Notes: generated by a model from the letters alone, not told the origin. DNA of 64,000 bases from Paenibacillus sp. FSL R5-0341 (GCF_037975235.1 NZ_CP150241.1:3472001-3536000), one strand, 5' to 3'; positions 8,497 through 18,095 are shown, counted from the stretch's first letter. Made by a program: numbers and translations.

Positions 8497-9471
8497 GTGC
8501 TTTCTGAAGAAGATTATGCGAAAGTGGCGAAAGAAGCTCTACATCAATACCCAATCTATTTGGAAAAACTTGTGTATCTCGGAAAGAGTGATAATGTTAC
8601 ATTTCAAGTTCAGACCAACAATGATAATCAAAAATTTCTTATCAAAATCCATATCTCAACGATTTCCATTCAATCAAAAGGTAATATCGCATCAGAACTT
8701 ATTTGGCTTGAAGCTTTGGTTAAAGATACAAATCTCGTCGTACCTGTACCTGTTAGAAATCTTCAAGGTGATCTGGTAACAGAAATCTCAACTGATCTTA
8801 GCGAAAATACAATCATGGTGACTATTCATCATTGGATTCATGGAAGCGTACTTCAAAGAGAGCCAACAAGTAATGAAACTGAAAATTTAGCTCTCTTAAT
8901 GGCGGCTTTACATAACCATTCTATGCAGTGGAATGCACCTGAAGGCTTTAATAGACCAATATACAATTCTGATCATTTATATTCATCACTTCATCAATTA
9001 AAACGGTTAGTAAATTTAGAGCTTATCTCAAGTGAAGTGTTTGTTCATGTGGAAGAGTCAGCACATAAAATAGCAAATGTGATACAACATCATAAACGTT
9101 TGCCAAGTAACTGGGGAGTTATTCATTCTGACCTTCATGAGAGTAACTATGTTTTTTATGAGGATACTCCTCAACCTATAGATTTTTCGAATTGTGGCTA
9201 TGGTTTTTATTTATTTGATATGGCTGAAACATTTTTGCATCTTTCATCAGATAATAGGAAAGTATTTATTTCATCGTATAGCAAAGTAAATCAACTGGAA
9301 GAGAATTATGTCGAGTTATTAGAAGCATTTTTTATTTGGTCAATCATTAGGACTTTCGCATTCCATTCTCTAAATCCAAATAAACAACAATCCTTAGCGG
9401 CAAATTTTCCATCAGTTATTGAAAACTATTTTAGGAAATATCTTAAAGGAGAAATTTTTTTGTTAAACTAA
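8497..9471 (+). CDS. Aminoglycoside phosphotransferase (APH)-fold small-molecule kinase
   Basis: A 324-residue cytoplasmic protein of the APH/choline kinase fold. Near residue 205 the catalytic loop reads WGVIHSDLHESNYVFY (Asp is the catalytic base, Asn binds Mg), followed by PIDFSNCGYGFYLFD, in which Asp of the DF motif coordinates metal. This fits the homoserine-kinase-like/spectinomycin-type subgroup. Substrates of this group are amino alcohols, sugars or antibiotics, so resistance should not be assumed. GTG 8497 is spaced 6 bases from GGAGTG; an in-frame GTG at 8488 lies within that site. AT-rich compared with its neighbours. Confidence 0.82.
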   Translation: MLSEEDYAKVAKEALHQYPIYLEKLVYLGKSDNVTFQVQTNNDNQKFLIKIHISTISIQSKGNIASELIWLEALVKDTNLVVPVPVRNLQGDLVTEISTDLSENTIMVTIHHWIHGSVLQREPTSNETENLALLMAALHNHSMQWNAPEGFNRPIYNSDHLYSSLHQLKRLVNLELISSEVFVHVEESAHKIANVIQHHKRLPSNWGVIHSDLHESNYVFYEDTPQPIDFSNCGYGFYLFDMAETFLHLSSDNRKVFISSYSKVNQLEENYVELLEAFFIWSIIRTFAFHSLNPNKQQSLAANFPSVIENYFRKYLKGEIFLLN

Positions 9472-9559
9472 GGGGCAGATTAGTGTAATTTCCCGTTTTA
9501 GATAACGTTATAATATAAACATAGTTCAAGATATGAATACAATAAATGGAGGGGGAGGC

Positions 9560-9805
9560 TTGAACAAGTATGTGTTACATATAGTTGCAAGTGTAATTTG
9601 CATATTGTTACCTGCTGTTGGTCTCTTATATGTTTTGTGGGATAGCCACCAACCCAAAATAGGACCTGTAGGAGACGGAAAACCGAATTATCCTTCAATA
9701 TCTCAATGGATATCTATTGGCTCTTCTTTTATTCTTGGAGTAGTTAATTTACCTCTTTCCATAATTCGATATAGACAAAAGGCTAAAGAAGATATTAAAA
9801 GTTAA
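9560..9805 (+). CDS. Small two-helix membrane protein (81 aa)
   Basis: A TTG at 9560 is preceded by the very strong GGAGGGGGAGG (9548-9558); an ATG at 9533 in frame lies upstream of that site and is less likely. The product has a first helix (VLHIVASVICILLPAVGLLYVLW), a polar loop with KIGPVGDGKPNYPS, a second helix (IGSSFILGVVNLPLSIIRY) and a basic tail. No family is recognised. It is followed by a terminator at 9852. Confidence 0.6.
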   Translation: MNKYVLHIVASVICILLPAVGLLYVLWDSHQPKIGPVGDGKPNYPSISQWISIGSSFILGVVNLPLSIIRYRQKAKEDIKS

Positions 9806-9851
9806 TGCTTTATTACGATAACGTAGAAACTATAATTGAATAAACGACGAG

Positions 9852-9885
9852 AATGAAGCTGCCTGTGTCGGCAGCTTTCATTACA
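9852..9885 (+). terminator. Hairpin terminator after small membrane protein
   Basis: AATGAAGCTGCC (9852-9863) pairs with GGCAGCTTTCATT (9870-9882) with one bulge. The T-run is short; orientation is inferred from the gene upstream. Confidence 0.55.
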
Positions 9886-10095
9886 ATAACGAGTAGGGTA
9901 GATGAATTTTGTGAATATACTTCAGGTATGCGAACAATAAAAACATAAACTTTTAAGGTTAAAGACATGCTACAGTCTTCAGAATCACAGAATTCGTCAA
10001 AGGAAGTATAAAAGAACTAGGCAGTAGAGTGTCTATCGTCAGGCAAGAGAAGGGTAATCACGATAAATCTGAATTAAAAGCTGGAGGCGATTGAG

Positions 10096-10659
10096 ATGCT
10101 GGAATTAGAGTTTACGACTATAGAGGAGTGGGATGAAGCATTGTGGGCGCGGATGGAGCGAATATATCACGAGGCTTTTCAAAGCGGCGCTAAGACAAAA
10201 GCGATTCTGCGCAGCATGCTGGACCGGAAAATTGGTTATTTACACACGGGCGTGCATCATGGTGAAGTGGTTGCGATGGCTGTTACTGGACTGGAGGGGA
10301 AGGCTGCGGACCGCATCCTGATCATCGATTACCTCGCGGTTGAACAGAAGCAGCGCGGGTTGGGCATAGGGACCTGGATGCTGGAACAGCTCAGAGCCTG
10401 GGCGTTAAGGGAACACCTGATCAAAGGCATGATTATCGAGGCGGAGTTCGGGACAACGGAGGCTCATCAGGAACGCATTCAGTTCTGGCAACGCAACGGG
10501 TTCATCCTAACCTCCTATGTCCATCAATATAGAATGGTACCAGAGCCGTATCAGGCAATGATGCTGCCAATGGATATAAATACCCATGTGCCTGATGATG
10601 GTGAAGCACTGTTTCGTTATATCAATGCTTTTCACAAGGTTGCTTACCGGAAGAGTTAG
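10096..10659 (+). CDS. GNAT family N-acetyltransferase
   Basis: A 187-residue acetyl-CoA-dependent acetyltransferase. Motif A is seen at residues about 75-100: LIIDYLAVEQKQRGLGIGTW, with the Q/RxxGxG/A pyrophosphate-binding loop, followed by the motif B region RIQFWQRNGFILTSYVHQY around residue 135. GGAGGCG lies 7 bases before the ATG. It stands alone ahead of the TetR module. The acceptor cannot be inferred. Confidence 0.85.
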   Translation: MLELEFTTIEEWDEALWARMERIYHEAFQSGAKTKAILRSMLDRKIGYLHTGVHHGEVVAMAVTGLEGKAADRILIIDYLAVEQKQRGLGIGTWMLEQLRAWALREHLIKGMIIEAEFGTTEAHQERIQFWQRNGFILTSYVHQYRMVPEPYQAMMLPMDINTHVPDDGEALFRYINAFHKVAYRKS

Positions 10660-10748
10660 ACCGCATTCAATGGTAGTGCAGGACATTACCGTTTATGTTT
10701 ATCCATTGTGACTATCCTCTTTCAAATAGGATGTTAAATGATCAGTTC

Positions 10749-10764
10749 TTGACTGCATGGTCAA
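10749..10764. promoter_or_regulatory. TetR operator 1, overlapping the regulator's own promoter
   Basis: TTGACTGCATGGTCAA is a TTGAC-N6-GTCAA dyad. Its left arm is also a -35 element (TTGACT, 10749-10754), with TACATT at 10772-10777 as a -10 after 17 bases. The same dyad, with a different centre, recurs before the oxidoreductase gene at 11379. A repressor bound here would cover the promoter of the TetR gene at 10784. Confidence 0.65.
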
Positions 10765-10783
10765 TAACTGATACATTAATCCC

Positions 10784-11359
10784 ATGAGCAGACCAAGAGA
10801 ATTTGATGTCGATCGTGTATTACACCAGTCTATGGAAGTGTTCTGGAATCAAGGTTTCAAAGCAACTTCTTATGAGGACCTTACGCGTACTACAGGAGTC
10901 AAAAAGCAAAGTTTGTACTGTGTTTTTAAAGACAAGCGATCGTTGTTCCTGAAGGCACTGGCACTTTACCGTGAACAGGTTATAGCGAAACTGAAAGAGA
11001 TTGAAGCCATGGATTCGTCTCCCGTTGATAAACTGGATACCTTACGATATTCTCTTTTAGACGATGAAACTAGCTGCCAAGGGTGTCTAATTGTGAATGC
11101 ATCACTCGAATTCGGAACAGATGACGAGCAGGTCACACGCGAAGCTGAGCTCATGGGAGAAGAGATTCAACTGGTATTAGAGAAGATCATAAGTAGTGGC
11201 CAGAAACAACAGTTAATGTCCAATCGATATACGAGTATAGAGCTTGCATCTTATCTAAATAACACCATTCTTGGTGTGAGAGTTATGGAGAAATCAGGTT
11301 CATCCCGTGAACAGATCGAGACGGTTCTGCGTACTTCATTTGGCATGATCATGTCTTGA
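10784..11359 (+). CDS. TetR/AcrR family transcriptional repressor
   Basis: A 191-residue repressor. The N-terminal helix-turn-helix spans residues about 8-50: FWNQGFKATSYEDLTRTTGV followed by KKQSLYCVFKDKRSLFLKAL, the TetR_N signature. The C-terminal ligand-binding domain includes CQGCLIVNASLEFG, the Cys-rich motif of the YxaF/LmrA-like group. There is no ribosome binding site before ATG 10784, and the promoter -10 at 10772-10777 would start transcription at or next to this ATG, suggesting leaderless mRNA. The matched operators and the oxidoreductase downstream suggest that it controls itself and that enzyme. Confidence 0.9.
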   Translation: MSRPREFDVDRVLHQSMEVFWNQGFKATSYEDLTRTTGVKKQSLYCVFKDKRSLFLKALALYREQVIAKLKEIEAMDSSPVDKLDTLRYSLLDDETSCQGCLIVNASLEFGTDDEQVTREAELMGEEIQLVLEKIISSGQKQQLMSNRYTSIELASYLNNTILGVRVMEKSGSSREQIETVLRTSFGMIMS

Positions 11360-11378
11360 TCTTTTTTTTGTGAAATTC

Positions 11379-11394
11379 TTGACTACGAAGTCAA
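11379..11394. promoter_or_regulatory. TetR operator 2, upstream of the flavin oxidoreductase
   Basis: TTGACTACGAAGTCAA repeats the TTGAC-N6-GTCAA dyad of 10749-10764, in the same TTCTTGACT context, 170 bases before the oxidoreductase start. The pair defines a probable two-site regulon of the TetR protein encoded between them. Confidence 0.65.
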
Positions 11395-11564
11395 AAATAA
11401 TTAAAGGCGGATTAATACACCACGAAACCTTGAAGGAGGTGGGGCTTTTCGATAAAAATTGTGTATTGATTCATTTGGAAATAACGTCTAGCTGTTAACC
11501 AGGCTGGTTGCTGTTTAACATCTCCTAGGTCAATTTATATAAAACGAAATAAGTGGAGGTTATT

Positions 11565-12605
11565 ATGAATTATTCTCAATCCGTAGAAGCATTGTTCCAA
11601 CCTATAGAGTTAGGCCACTTGAAGTTATCCAATCGGATCGTGATGGCGCCGATGACACGTCAATTTTCTCCGGACGGTATCCCGGGTTCGAATGTTGCGG
11701 GCTATTACCGCCGTAGAGCAGAGAACGCAGTGGGACTTATTGTGACAGAAGGGACAATAATTAATCATCCGGATGCATCCAATCAAGCCAATGTGCCGCA
11801 CTTTTATGGCGAAGCTGCAATGAATGGTTGGGCACATGTTGTATCTGAAGTACATGAAGCTGGCGGTCGAATTATTCCACAGATCTGGCATATGGGAGCC
11901 AAAGGTCATGTTAATGATTATTCGGAAGCTGAGATTGCTACAATCGTTCAGGAATTCGCAAAAGCAGCCTCAGAAGCGAAACGCGTTGGGTTCGATGGTG
12001 TTGAAATCCATGGAGCACACGGCTATCTGATCGACCAATTCCTGTATGAGAAAACCAATTCTCGTACGGATCGTTATGGTGGAGATATGATGGCTCGCAC
12101 ACGTTTTGCAGTTGAAGTGATTGAGGCTTGCCGTAAAGTAGTGGGATCGGAATTCCCTATTGTACTGCGTTTATCTCAGTGGAAGACAGATGATTATCAG
12201 GCTAAATTGGCTGAAACACCGGAATTACTGGAGCAGCTTCTCGCACCGTTGGTTCAAGCTGGAGTCGATATCTTCCACTGTTCCACACGCCGTTTCTGGG
12301 AGCCGGAATTCGAAGGATCTGATCTGAATTTTGCTGGATGGACAAAAAAACTGACTGGTAAACCGACAATCACCGTTGGATCGATTGGTCTTGATGGTGA
12401 CTTTACAAGTCTGTTCACAGAAGGTAAAGGCGCAAGTAACGCCAGTATCGAAGGATTGGTACAACGACTTCAGAATGATGAGTTTGATCTGGTTGCTGTA
12501 GGCCGTGCTCTTCTAGTCGACCCTGAATGGGTTAAGAAAATTCAAGAAGGACGTACTGATGATCTGGTTCCATTCACAAGAGAGGCGATGACTGTACTTA
12601 CTTAA
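11565..12605 (+). CDS. NADH:flavin oxidoreductase, Old Yellow Enzyme family
   Basis: A 346-residue FMN-dependent ene-reductase-like (beta/alpha)8 barrel. The N-terminal LGHLKLSNRIVMAPMTRQFS, the active-site GVEIHGAHGYLIDQFL near residue 155 and the SRTDRYGGDMMARTRF signature are all present, with a C-terminal phosphate-binding portion FDLVAVGRALLVDPEW. Such enzymes reduce activated C=C bonds, nitroesters or quinones with NAD(P)H. ATG 11565 follows GTGGAGGT; the GTG at 11553 is part of that site. It is placed behind a TetR gene with a matching operator, the usual arrangement for electrophile-inducible reductases. Confidence 0.92.
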   Translation: MNYSQSVEALFQPIELGHLKLSNRIVMAPMTRQFSPDGIPGSNVAGYYRRRAENAVGLIVTEGTIINHPDASNQANVPHFYGEAAMNGWAHVVSEVHEAGGRIIPQIWHMGAKGHVNDYSEAEIATIVQEFAKAASEAKRVGFDGVEIHGAHGYLIDQFLYEKTNSRTDRYGGDMMARTRFAVEVIEACRKVVGSEFPIVLRLSQWKTDDYQAKLAETPELLEQLLAPLVQAGVDIFHCSTRRFWEPEFEGSDLNFAGWTKKLTGKPTITVGSIGLDGDFTSLFTEGKGASNASIEGLVQRLQNDEFDLVAVGRALLVDPEWVKKIQEGRTDDLVPFTREAMTVLT

Positions 12606-12638
12606 TTGTAGTTATAATCTAGGAATATGTATTAATCA

Positions 12639-12794
12639 AACACACCTTCAAGAGAATGAAACCTTGTCGTAAGATAGGGAGATCATCTTGGAGGTGTGTT
12701 TGTAATGGCAACCAGAGTGAGTTATCCGGTGGAATTAAAGATGAAAGACATAGAAATGAGACTGGCAGAGGATGCAAAAGAAACATGGGAATAA
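12639..12794 (+). pseudogene. IS3-family element remnant, 5' end and start of orfA
   Basis: After a perfect-looking GGAGGTG site, ATG 12705 opens a 29-codon frame starting MATRVSYPVELKMKDIEMRL, the typical beginning of an IS3-group OrfA helix-turn-helix transposase, but it ends at 12794 after a disrupted stretch. Upstream, AACACACCTTCAAG (12639-12652) and CTTGGAGGTGTGTT (12687-12700) form a hairpin that hides the ribosome binding site. A second, longer remnant with the same 5' end lies at 44972-45254. The element is dead. Confidence 0.8.
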
Positions 12795-12924
12795 GGCCCT
12801 CAACTTCATTATTGCTGGTTCCTTATTTTCTACATCATCACTCAACAACACCACTGCTTGGGGGGAGCTCTCCCTCCGAAAGATCAACGCTTCTCTTCAC
12901 TGAGTTCCCAATGCAAGTGACGAT

Positions 12925-13944
12925 CTATTCATTAGTGCTAAGTGACAACAAGTGTTTTAGATTGTCATCAATAAATTGATTATCGGCATTGTTGATTCCA
13001 CGACCCGCAAAATGGCCCCAGATCGATTGGATTGGTTTCAAGACAGCATTAGGTATGCGCTTAGCTTCGTATTCATTATCCTCCGCTGTGCAGAAGAGAT
13101 CTGTGCTTCCAGGCATGATACAGGCATAAGCTTTTATGCTCTGAAGTGCTTTATCAAAGTCTCCGTTATAGGAGGGGTTTGCACTGATATCTGCATGTTG
13201 TCCTGTCCATAACATGGCCAGAACATTATGCGGATCCATATTCATAAAGCTATTTTCCCAGACACCAGCTACAAAATCCTCCAATGTGTCAAATCCCATT
13301 TCACGGTAAAGCTCTTCTCTATAAAATGCATGTGATAGTCCCCATCCCGCATACACCCGACCAACGGCACGCATGTCTGTCGAACTTAGTTGGTTTAATT
13401 TACTTGAGTCGAAGCCGACTGCAGATAGCAGTGAAGCTTTCACGCCTTCCAGGACCACAAATGTGTGAGGCCAAGGTTTGGCAATGCCTCCGAAAGGTGC
13501 GATTCGTTCAACCATCTCCGGGTAACTTGCCCCCCATTGAAATGCCTGAATGCCGCCCATCGACCACCCGACGACGAGAGCAATCTTTTGAATACCGAAT
13601 TTTTCGGTCAGCAGTTGGTGCTGGAATCGAACGTTGTCATAGATGGTTACCTGTGGAAAGTTAGCCCGATCGAATGGAGGAGGCGTGTTACTGGGAGAGG
13701 AAGAGAGTCCATTGCCCAGCAAGTTGGGAACGATAATAAAATATTTCTCTGGATCCAGTGCCATCCCGCTGCCAATGAGCCATTCATTCTGAACATGCTG
13801 ATCTCCAAAAGCCGTTGGATAGACAATAACATTATCTTTCTGTTCATTTAATTTTCCGTATGTTTTATAAGCAAGAAAAGCATTTGGTAACGTCACTCCT
13901 GATTGTAAGAGTACCTCACCCAAATTAAAAATTTCATAGTCCAT
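12925..13944 (-). CDS. Alpha/beta hydrolase, homoserine O-acetyltransferase (MetX)-like
   Basis: A 339-residue alpha/beta-hydrolase fold protein of the MetX-like family. The opening (FNLGEVLLQSGVTLPNAFLA then YKTYGKLN), the nucleophile elbow GWSMGG near residue 126, an acidic residue in LFCTAEDNEYEA and the final His in WGHFAGRG make up the expected Ser-Asp-His triad. True MetX transfers acetyl from acetyl-CoA to homoserine, but many relatives of this type are plain esterases/acyltransferases without a methionine context, and no methionine gene is nearby. It diverges from the LysR gene at 14089, its probable regulator. GAAGGGAG precedes ATG 13944. Confidence 0.85.
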   Translation of the reverse strand: MDYEIFNLGEVLLQSGVTLPNAFLAYKTYGKLNEQKDNVIVYPTAFGDQHVQNEWLIGSGMALDPEKYFIIVPNLLGNGLSSSPSNTPPPFDRANFPQVTIYDNVRFQHQLLTEKFGIQKIALVVGWSMGGIQAFQWGASYPEMVERIAPFGGIAKPWPHTFVVLEGVKASLLSAVGFDSSKLNQLSSTDMRAVGRVYAGWGLSHAFYREELYREMGFDTLEDFVAGVWENSFMNMDPHNVLAMLWTGQHADISANPSYNGDFDKALQSIKAYACIMPGSTDLFCTAEDNEYEAKRIPNAVLKPIQSIWGHFAGRGINNADNQFIDDNLKHLLSLSTNE

Positions 13945-14040
13945 CGTATAGTCGCTCCCTTCAAAATGAAAACCACATGTTCACTGTGATCTCTTGTGCT
14001 CACTATAACGCTGTGATACTCTCAATAAAAGTGAATAGAA

Positions 14041-14067
14041 TTCAATATAGCATTCAGTAAAATTGAA
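14041..14067. promoter_or_regulatory. Candidate LysR-type binding site in the divergent promoter
   Basis: TTCAAT (14041-14046) and ATTGAA (14062-14067) are perfect 6-base arms separated by 15 bases and contain T-N11-A spacing, between the divergent MetX-like and LysR genes. The place and shape fit LysR autoregulation; there is no direct proof. Confidence 0.4.
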
Positions 14068-14088
14068 AGATGAAGGGAGGATCATCAG

Positions 14089-14997
14089 ATGGAATTGCGT
14101 CAACTGAATACGTTTTGTACAGTTGCAACAACTTTGAATTTCACGCGGGCAGCAGAAGCGCTGAGCTACGTTCCTTCCAACGTCACGATGCAAATTAAAG
14201 CATTGGAAGATGAGCTAGGTGTTCGCCTCTTTGATCGGTTGGGTAAGCAACTCGCACTCACAACTGCGGGTAAACGCTTTTTAACACACGCCCAAGGTGT
14301 TCTTGAAAAAATGGACGAAGCTCGTAGTGCTGTCCATGATAATGAAATACTAAGTGGCACCTTAACGATAAGTGCGAATGAGGTTATTTGCTCCTATCGG
14401 CTTCCACCTGTCTTCCAACGGTTTCGTTCGCAGCATCCGGGGGTTCGTCTAATCTTCCGCTCAGTGCCGAACCAAGAACTCAAGCAAACGCTCTTTGAGG
14501 GAACCACGGATATTGTTTATATGTTGGATGAACCCATTCGTTCGAGTGGACTTTCCGTGGAACCTTTGCTGGAAGAACATTTCCGATTGTTAGCTGCTCC
14601 AGATCACTCACTCGCCAATCGAACTGTGCTGCAATTGGAAGATTTTCATGATGAAGTGTTCCTGACCAATGAGAAGGGGTGTCCATATCGAACGATGTTT
14701 GATCGGTCATTTGAGAAAGAGGGCATTGATAACATTACATATTTAGAGTTTCAAAGTGCTGAAGCCATTAAACAATGTGCAATTTCAGGAATCGGTATTG
14801 CCTTTCTTCCTGAGATCGTCGCGGAATCTGAAGTTGAACGCGGAGAACTTGTTGTCCTCCCATGGCAAATTCCGGACTTGCAGGTATATACACAGATGTT
14901 GTGGCACAAAGACAAGTGGCTTTCACCAATCATGTTATCTTTTATAGAAGCAACCAGGGAAATTTTTGGTTCACAGAATGAGAATAAAACCGAATAG
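14089..14997 (+). CDS. LysR family transcriptional regulator
   Basis: A 302-residue LysR-type regulator. The N-terminal winged helix is MELRQLNTFCTVATTLNFTR followed by AAEALSYVPSNVTMQIKALE and DELGVRLFDRLGKQLALTTAG, matching the HTH_1 signature; residues about 90-295 form the periplasmic-binding-like effector domain. GAAGGGAGG lies 7 bases before ATG. It diverges from the MetX-like hydrolase gene, the usual LysR target arrangement. The effector is unknown. Confidence 0.92.
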   Translation: MELRQLNTFCTVATTLNFTRAAEALSYVPSNVTMQIKALEDELGVRLFDRLGKQLALTTAGKRFLTHAQGVLEKMDEARSAVHDNEILSGTLTISANEVICSYRLPPVFQRFRSQHPGVRLIFRSVPNQELKQTLFEGTTDIVYMLDEPIRSSGLSVEPLLEEHFRLLAAPDHSLANRTVLQLEDFHDEVFLTNEKGCPYRTMFDRSFEKEGIDNITYLEFQSAEAIKQCAISGIGIAFLPEIVAESEVERGELVVLPWQIPDLQVYTQMLWHKDKWLSPIMLSFIEATREIFGSQNENKTE

Positions 14998-15061
14998 CTT
15001 ATGTATGAGACATCAAACTGTGGAGCACAGTAAAACGCTGTTGAAAGTGAGTAGACAATAT

Positions 15062-15780
15062 ATGATTCCATTAGTATACGACCAGATTAACCATTGGGGA
15101 AAAGACGATGAATTTTTCCTTGCATTGTTAAAGAGATTACAAGTAGAATCTATAGCTGACCTGGGCTGTGGAACAGGAAGATGGACTACTCATCTTGTTC
15201 CGTGCGGTTATAAAATTACCGCTATAGATCCCAATGAAGAAGCGATTGAAATGGCCCGAAGTAAAGATAATTCTGGGAATGTGGATTGGATTGTAGGTGA
15301 TAGTGCGGATTTACAAACCAATACCTATGATGCGGTAATCATGACAGCCAATGTTGCACAGGTATTTCTTACAGATGACAGTTGGAAGCGAGTAATCTCA
15401 GACGTATTCCGATCCCTAAAAAGGGGGGGGGGCACTTTATTTTTGATACAAGAAACCCTTTGGTAAAAGTATGGGAAGAATGGGAGAAGGACAACACTCC
15501 TGACTTAGCTAAAGATAGACTAAGCGGAGATCCTTTAGAAATTTATACAGAATATGAAGGGTTTGAGGGAGATATTTACACTTTCTATGAAATTGTAAAA
15601 AATACTAAAACTGACAAAGTATTAGTTCATGAAAAAATGCAGCTGAGGTTTCGAAATCAAGCAGAATTCAATGAGTCGCTGAAACAAATCGGTTTTTCAA
15701 AAATTAAAACATATGGGGATTGGGAATTTAAACAAGCAAATTCTGAGAATAGATCGTTTATTTTTCATTGTGTAAAATAG
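15062..15780 (+). pseudogene. SAM-dependent methyltransferase split by a 10-G tract frameshift
   Basis: The first frame carries the class I methyltransferase motif ADLGCGTGRWT (SAM binding), TAIDPNEEAIEMAR (ribose-binding acidic residue) and a DAVIMTANVAQVF motif, and ends after SLKRGGG with a short out-of-frame tail. The expected continuation, HFIFDTRNP and about 110 more residues to the stop at 15780, is in another frame. The break is exactly at ten consecutive G (15423-15432). Eight G would give the family-like LKRGGHFIF; eleven would also restore frame. This may be a real frameshift, a slippage (phase-variable) tract or a sequencing error. The start at ATG 15062 (or GTG 15047) is uncertain. 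Confidence 0.8.
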
Positions 15781-15794
15781 CAGTTAGTAAAAAA

Positions 15795-15851
15795 TGTCGA
15801 GGGACCAGAACATCGTCCCATTGAAAGTCGCTATTATAGCGACTTTTTTAT
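15795..15851 (+). repeat. GGACAAGAAC repeat, terminator-bearing form (copy a)
   Basis: TGTCGAGGGACCAGAACATC, then CCCATTGAA, then the hairpin AGTCGCTA/TAGCGACT (15826-15844) and T6. One member of the dispersed family also found near 19070, 41307, 41412, 51991 and 54087. Here it can serve as the terminator of the methyltransferase gene. Confidence 0.75.
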
Positions 15852-16053
15852 TTTATAACTACAACACATTATTTCGTTCAAAATCCATTCATTGAAATTT
15901 GTCCATATATGATGAACTGGAGTATGATGAGGGAAGGCGATGCTGATAATTACCATATAATCAATACCAAGTTTAGAGCAGAAATTTATATAGGTCTAAA
16001 GCTTTTGGACCCGGCTATACAACACCATACTACCTTGAAGGGGGACATCTGTT

Positions 16054-17985
16054 TTGGATGAGCAGTTTCTAGATTTATTGGCCGAGAAATATGATACGGA
16101 AGAAAAAATTATAACAGAGATCATCAACCTTGAAGCGATCTCCAATCTCCCGAAGGGAACCGAGCATTTTGTCAGTGATTTGCATGGGGAGTTCCAGGCT
16201 TTTCAGCATGTACTACGAAACGGTTCGGGTACCGTCAAAGAGAAAATCAAAGAATTATTCCGGAAGGTTTGGACGGATCAAGAAATCAATGATTTTGCGG
16301 CGTTGGTTTATTACCCGGAAGAAAAAATACAGCTGGTTATAGGGGAAATGAGCAATAAACAGGCTTTGAACCAGTGGTACAGACTAACAATTGAACACAT
16401 GCTTAAGCTTATTTCTTATGCCTCTTCCAAATATACACGCTCAAAATTGCGTAAAGCTCTGCCGGAGCAATATGTATATATTGTGGAAGAGCTTCTATAC
16501 AAGACGGATTCGACCAACAATAAGGATCCTTATTACGAAGAAATATATCGGCAAATTATATCCTTGGGCCAGGCGGACAATCTCATTATCGGCCTTGCTT
16601 ATACGACACAGCGCCTGGTGGTTGACCATCTTCATGTGGTTGGAGATATCTATGACCGGGGGCCGTACCCCGATAAAATTATGGATACGCTGATCAACTA
16701 CCATTCTGTAGACATACAGTGGGGGAACCATGATGTCCTCTGGATCGGAGCCTATGCAGGTTCTCTGGTCTGCCTTGCGAATATTATTCGGATCTGCGCC
16801 AGATACGACAATCTGGACATCATTGAAGATGTATACGGAATCAATTTGCGCCCACTGCTAAACCTGGCGGAGAAATATTATGAAGACAATCCGTCCTTCA
16901 GACCTAAGTTACAGGCTGACCATAATGTATCGGAGCAGGAAATTCTGCAGATCACCAAAATTCACCAAGCCATTGCCATGATTCAGTTTAAACTTGAAAT
17001 CCCGATTATCAAGAGACGCCCATACTTTAATATGTCTGAAAGACTTTTGCTGGAGCAGATTGATTACGACAAAAATGAAATCAACATCGGCGGTAAAACG
17101 TACCTGCTGGAAAACACCTGTTTTGCAACCATAAATCCGCAGAAGCCTGAACAATTGCTGGAGGAGGAACGCCAGGTGATGGAAAAGCTGCTGTTTTCCG
17201 TTCAGCATTCCGAAAAGATGGCCAGACATATGAATTTTCTCATGAAAAAGGGTAGCCTTTATTTAAAATACAACGGGAATTTGTTAATCCACGGCTGTAT
17301 TCCTTTGGATGAAGAAGGAAATATGGAAGAAATGCAGATTGAAGACAAGACATATGCAGGCCGTCAATTGCTCGATGTTTTTGAAGATCACTTACGTTAC
17401 GCCTTTGCGCATCCGGAAGAGACAGAAGATCTGGCGACAGATATGGTATGGTACATCTGGACAGGGGAATGTTCCTCGCTCTTTGGAAAGAGAGAAATGA
17501 CCACTTTTGAACGGTACTTTATCCAAGATAAAGATGCACATAAGGAGAGAAAGAACCCTTACTACCATTTACGTGAAAATGAAGAGATCTGTCGAAAAAT
17601 CTTGCAGGAGTTTGAATTGAATCCAGATCATGGACATGTCATTAACGGCCACACACCAGTCAAAGAAAGTCGTGGAGAGAGTCCTGTTAAAGCAAACGGA
17701 AAAATGATCGTTATTGACGGCGGCTTTTCCAAAGCCTATCAATCCACAACGGGAATTGCTGGATATACCTTGTTATACAATTCCTTTGGCATGCAGCTTG
17801 TCGCCCATCAGAAATTTAATTCAAAAGAAGATGTGTTATGTAACGGAACGGACGTGTTATCTCTAAAAAGATTGGTGGACAAAGAACTGGCGCGGAAGCT
17901 GGTGAGAGAAACCAATGTAGGCGAAAAGCTGCTGTGGAAAATCTCAAATCTGAAGGATCTATTAGACTATCGCCACATGAAATGA
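16054..17985 (+). CDS. fbp: Fructose-1,6-bisphosphatase class III
   Basis: A 643-residue cytoplasmic enzyme of gluconeogenesis, hydrolysing fructose 1,6-bisphosphate to fructose 6-phosphate. The calcineurin-type metal motifs are visible: FVSDLHGEF near residue 40, [16 protein letters not shown] near 195 and [12 protein letters not shown] near 225, with later conserved [11 protein letters not shown] and [11 protein letters not shown]. Length and motifs match the Firmicute class III enzyme (B. subtilis Fbp, about 670 aa). The start is TTG 16054 (product MDEQFLDLL), preceded by AAGGGGGAC; no in-frame ATG fits. It is monocistronic, closed by a hairpin at 18043-18086. Confidence 0.96.
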   Translation: MDEQFLDLLAEKYDTEEKIITEIINLEAISNLPKGTEHFVSDLHGEFQAFQHVLRNGSGTVKEKIKELFRKVWTDQEINDFAALVYYPEEKIQLVIGEMSNKQALNQWYRLTIEHMLKLISYASSKYTRSKLRKALPEQYVYIVEELLYKTDSTNNKDPYYEEIYRQIISLGQADNLIIGLAYTTQRLVVDHLHVVGDIYDRGPYPDKIMDTLINYHSVDIQWGNHDVLWIGAYAGSLVCLANIIRICARYDNLDIIEDVYGINLRPLLNLAEKYYEDNPSFRPKLQADHNVSEQEILQITKIHQAIAMIQFKLEIPIIKRRPYFNMSERLLLEQIDYDKNEINIGGKTYLLENTCFATINPQKPEQLLEEERQVMEKLLFSVQHSEKMARHMNFLMKKGSLYLKYNGNLLIHGCIPLDEEGNMEEMQIEDKTYAGRQLLDVFEDHLRYAFAHPEETEDLATDMVWYIWTGECSSLFGKREMTTFERYFIQDKDAHKERKNPYYHLRENEEICRKILQEFELNPDHGHVINGHTPVKESRGESPVKANGKMIVIDGGFSKAYQSTTGIAGYTLLYNSFGMQLVAHQKFNSKEDVLCNGTDVLSLKRLVDKELARKLVRETNVGEKLLWKISNLKDLLDYRHMK

Positions 17986-18042
17986 AACGATTGCTAAAAG
18001 TACACACCCGGATCAGCAATTTGAGTGCAATTTGTCGTAGAC

Positions 18043-18095
18043 GCTCGTATTGGGCAGGGAAGTAATAATATCCTGTCTGTGCGAGCCTTTATTTT
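18043..18095 (+). terminator. Probable terminator of fbp
   Basis: GCTCG (18043-18047) and GGCAGG pair with CCTGTC and CGAGC (to 18086), with a three-base internal loop, followed by CTTTATTTTG. Confidence 0.55.

Noticed and set aside
12925..13944. True homoserine O-acetyltransferase metX
   Set aside because: No methionine context and a LysR partner; kept as MetX-like hydrolase.
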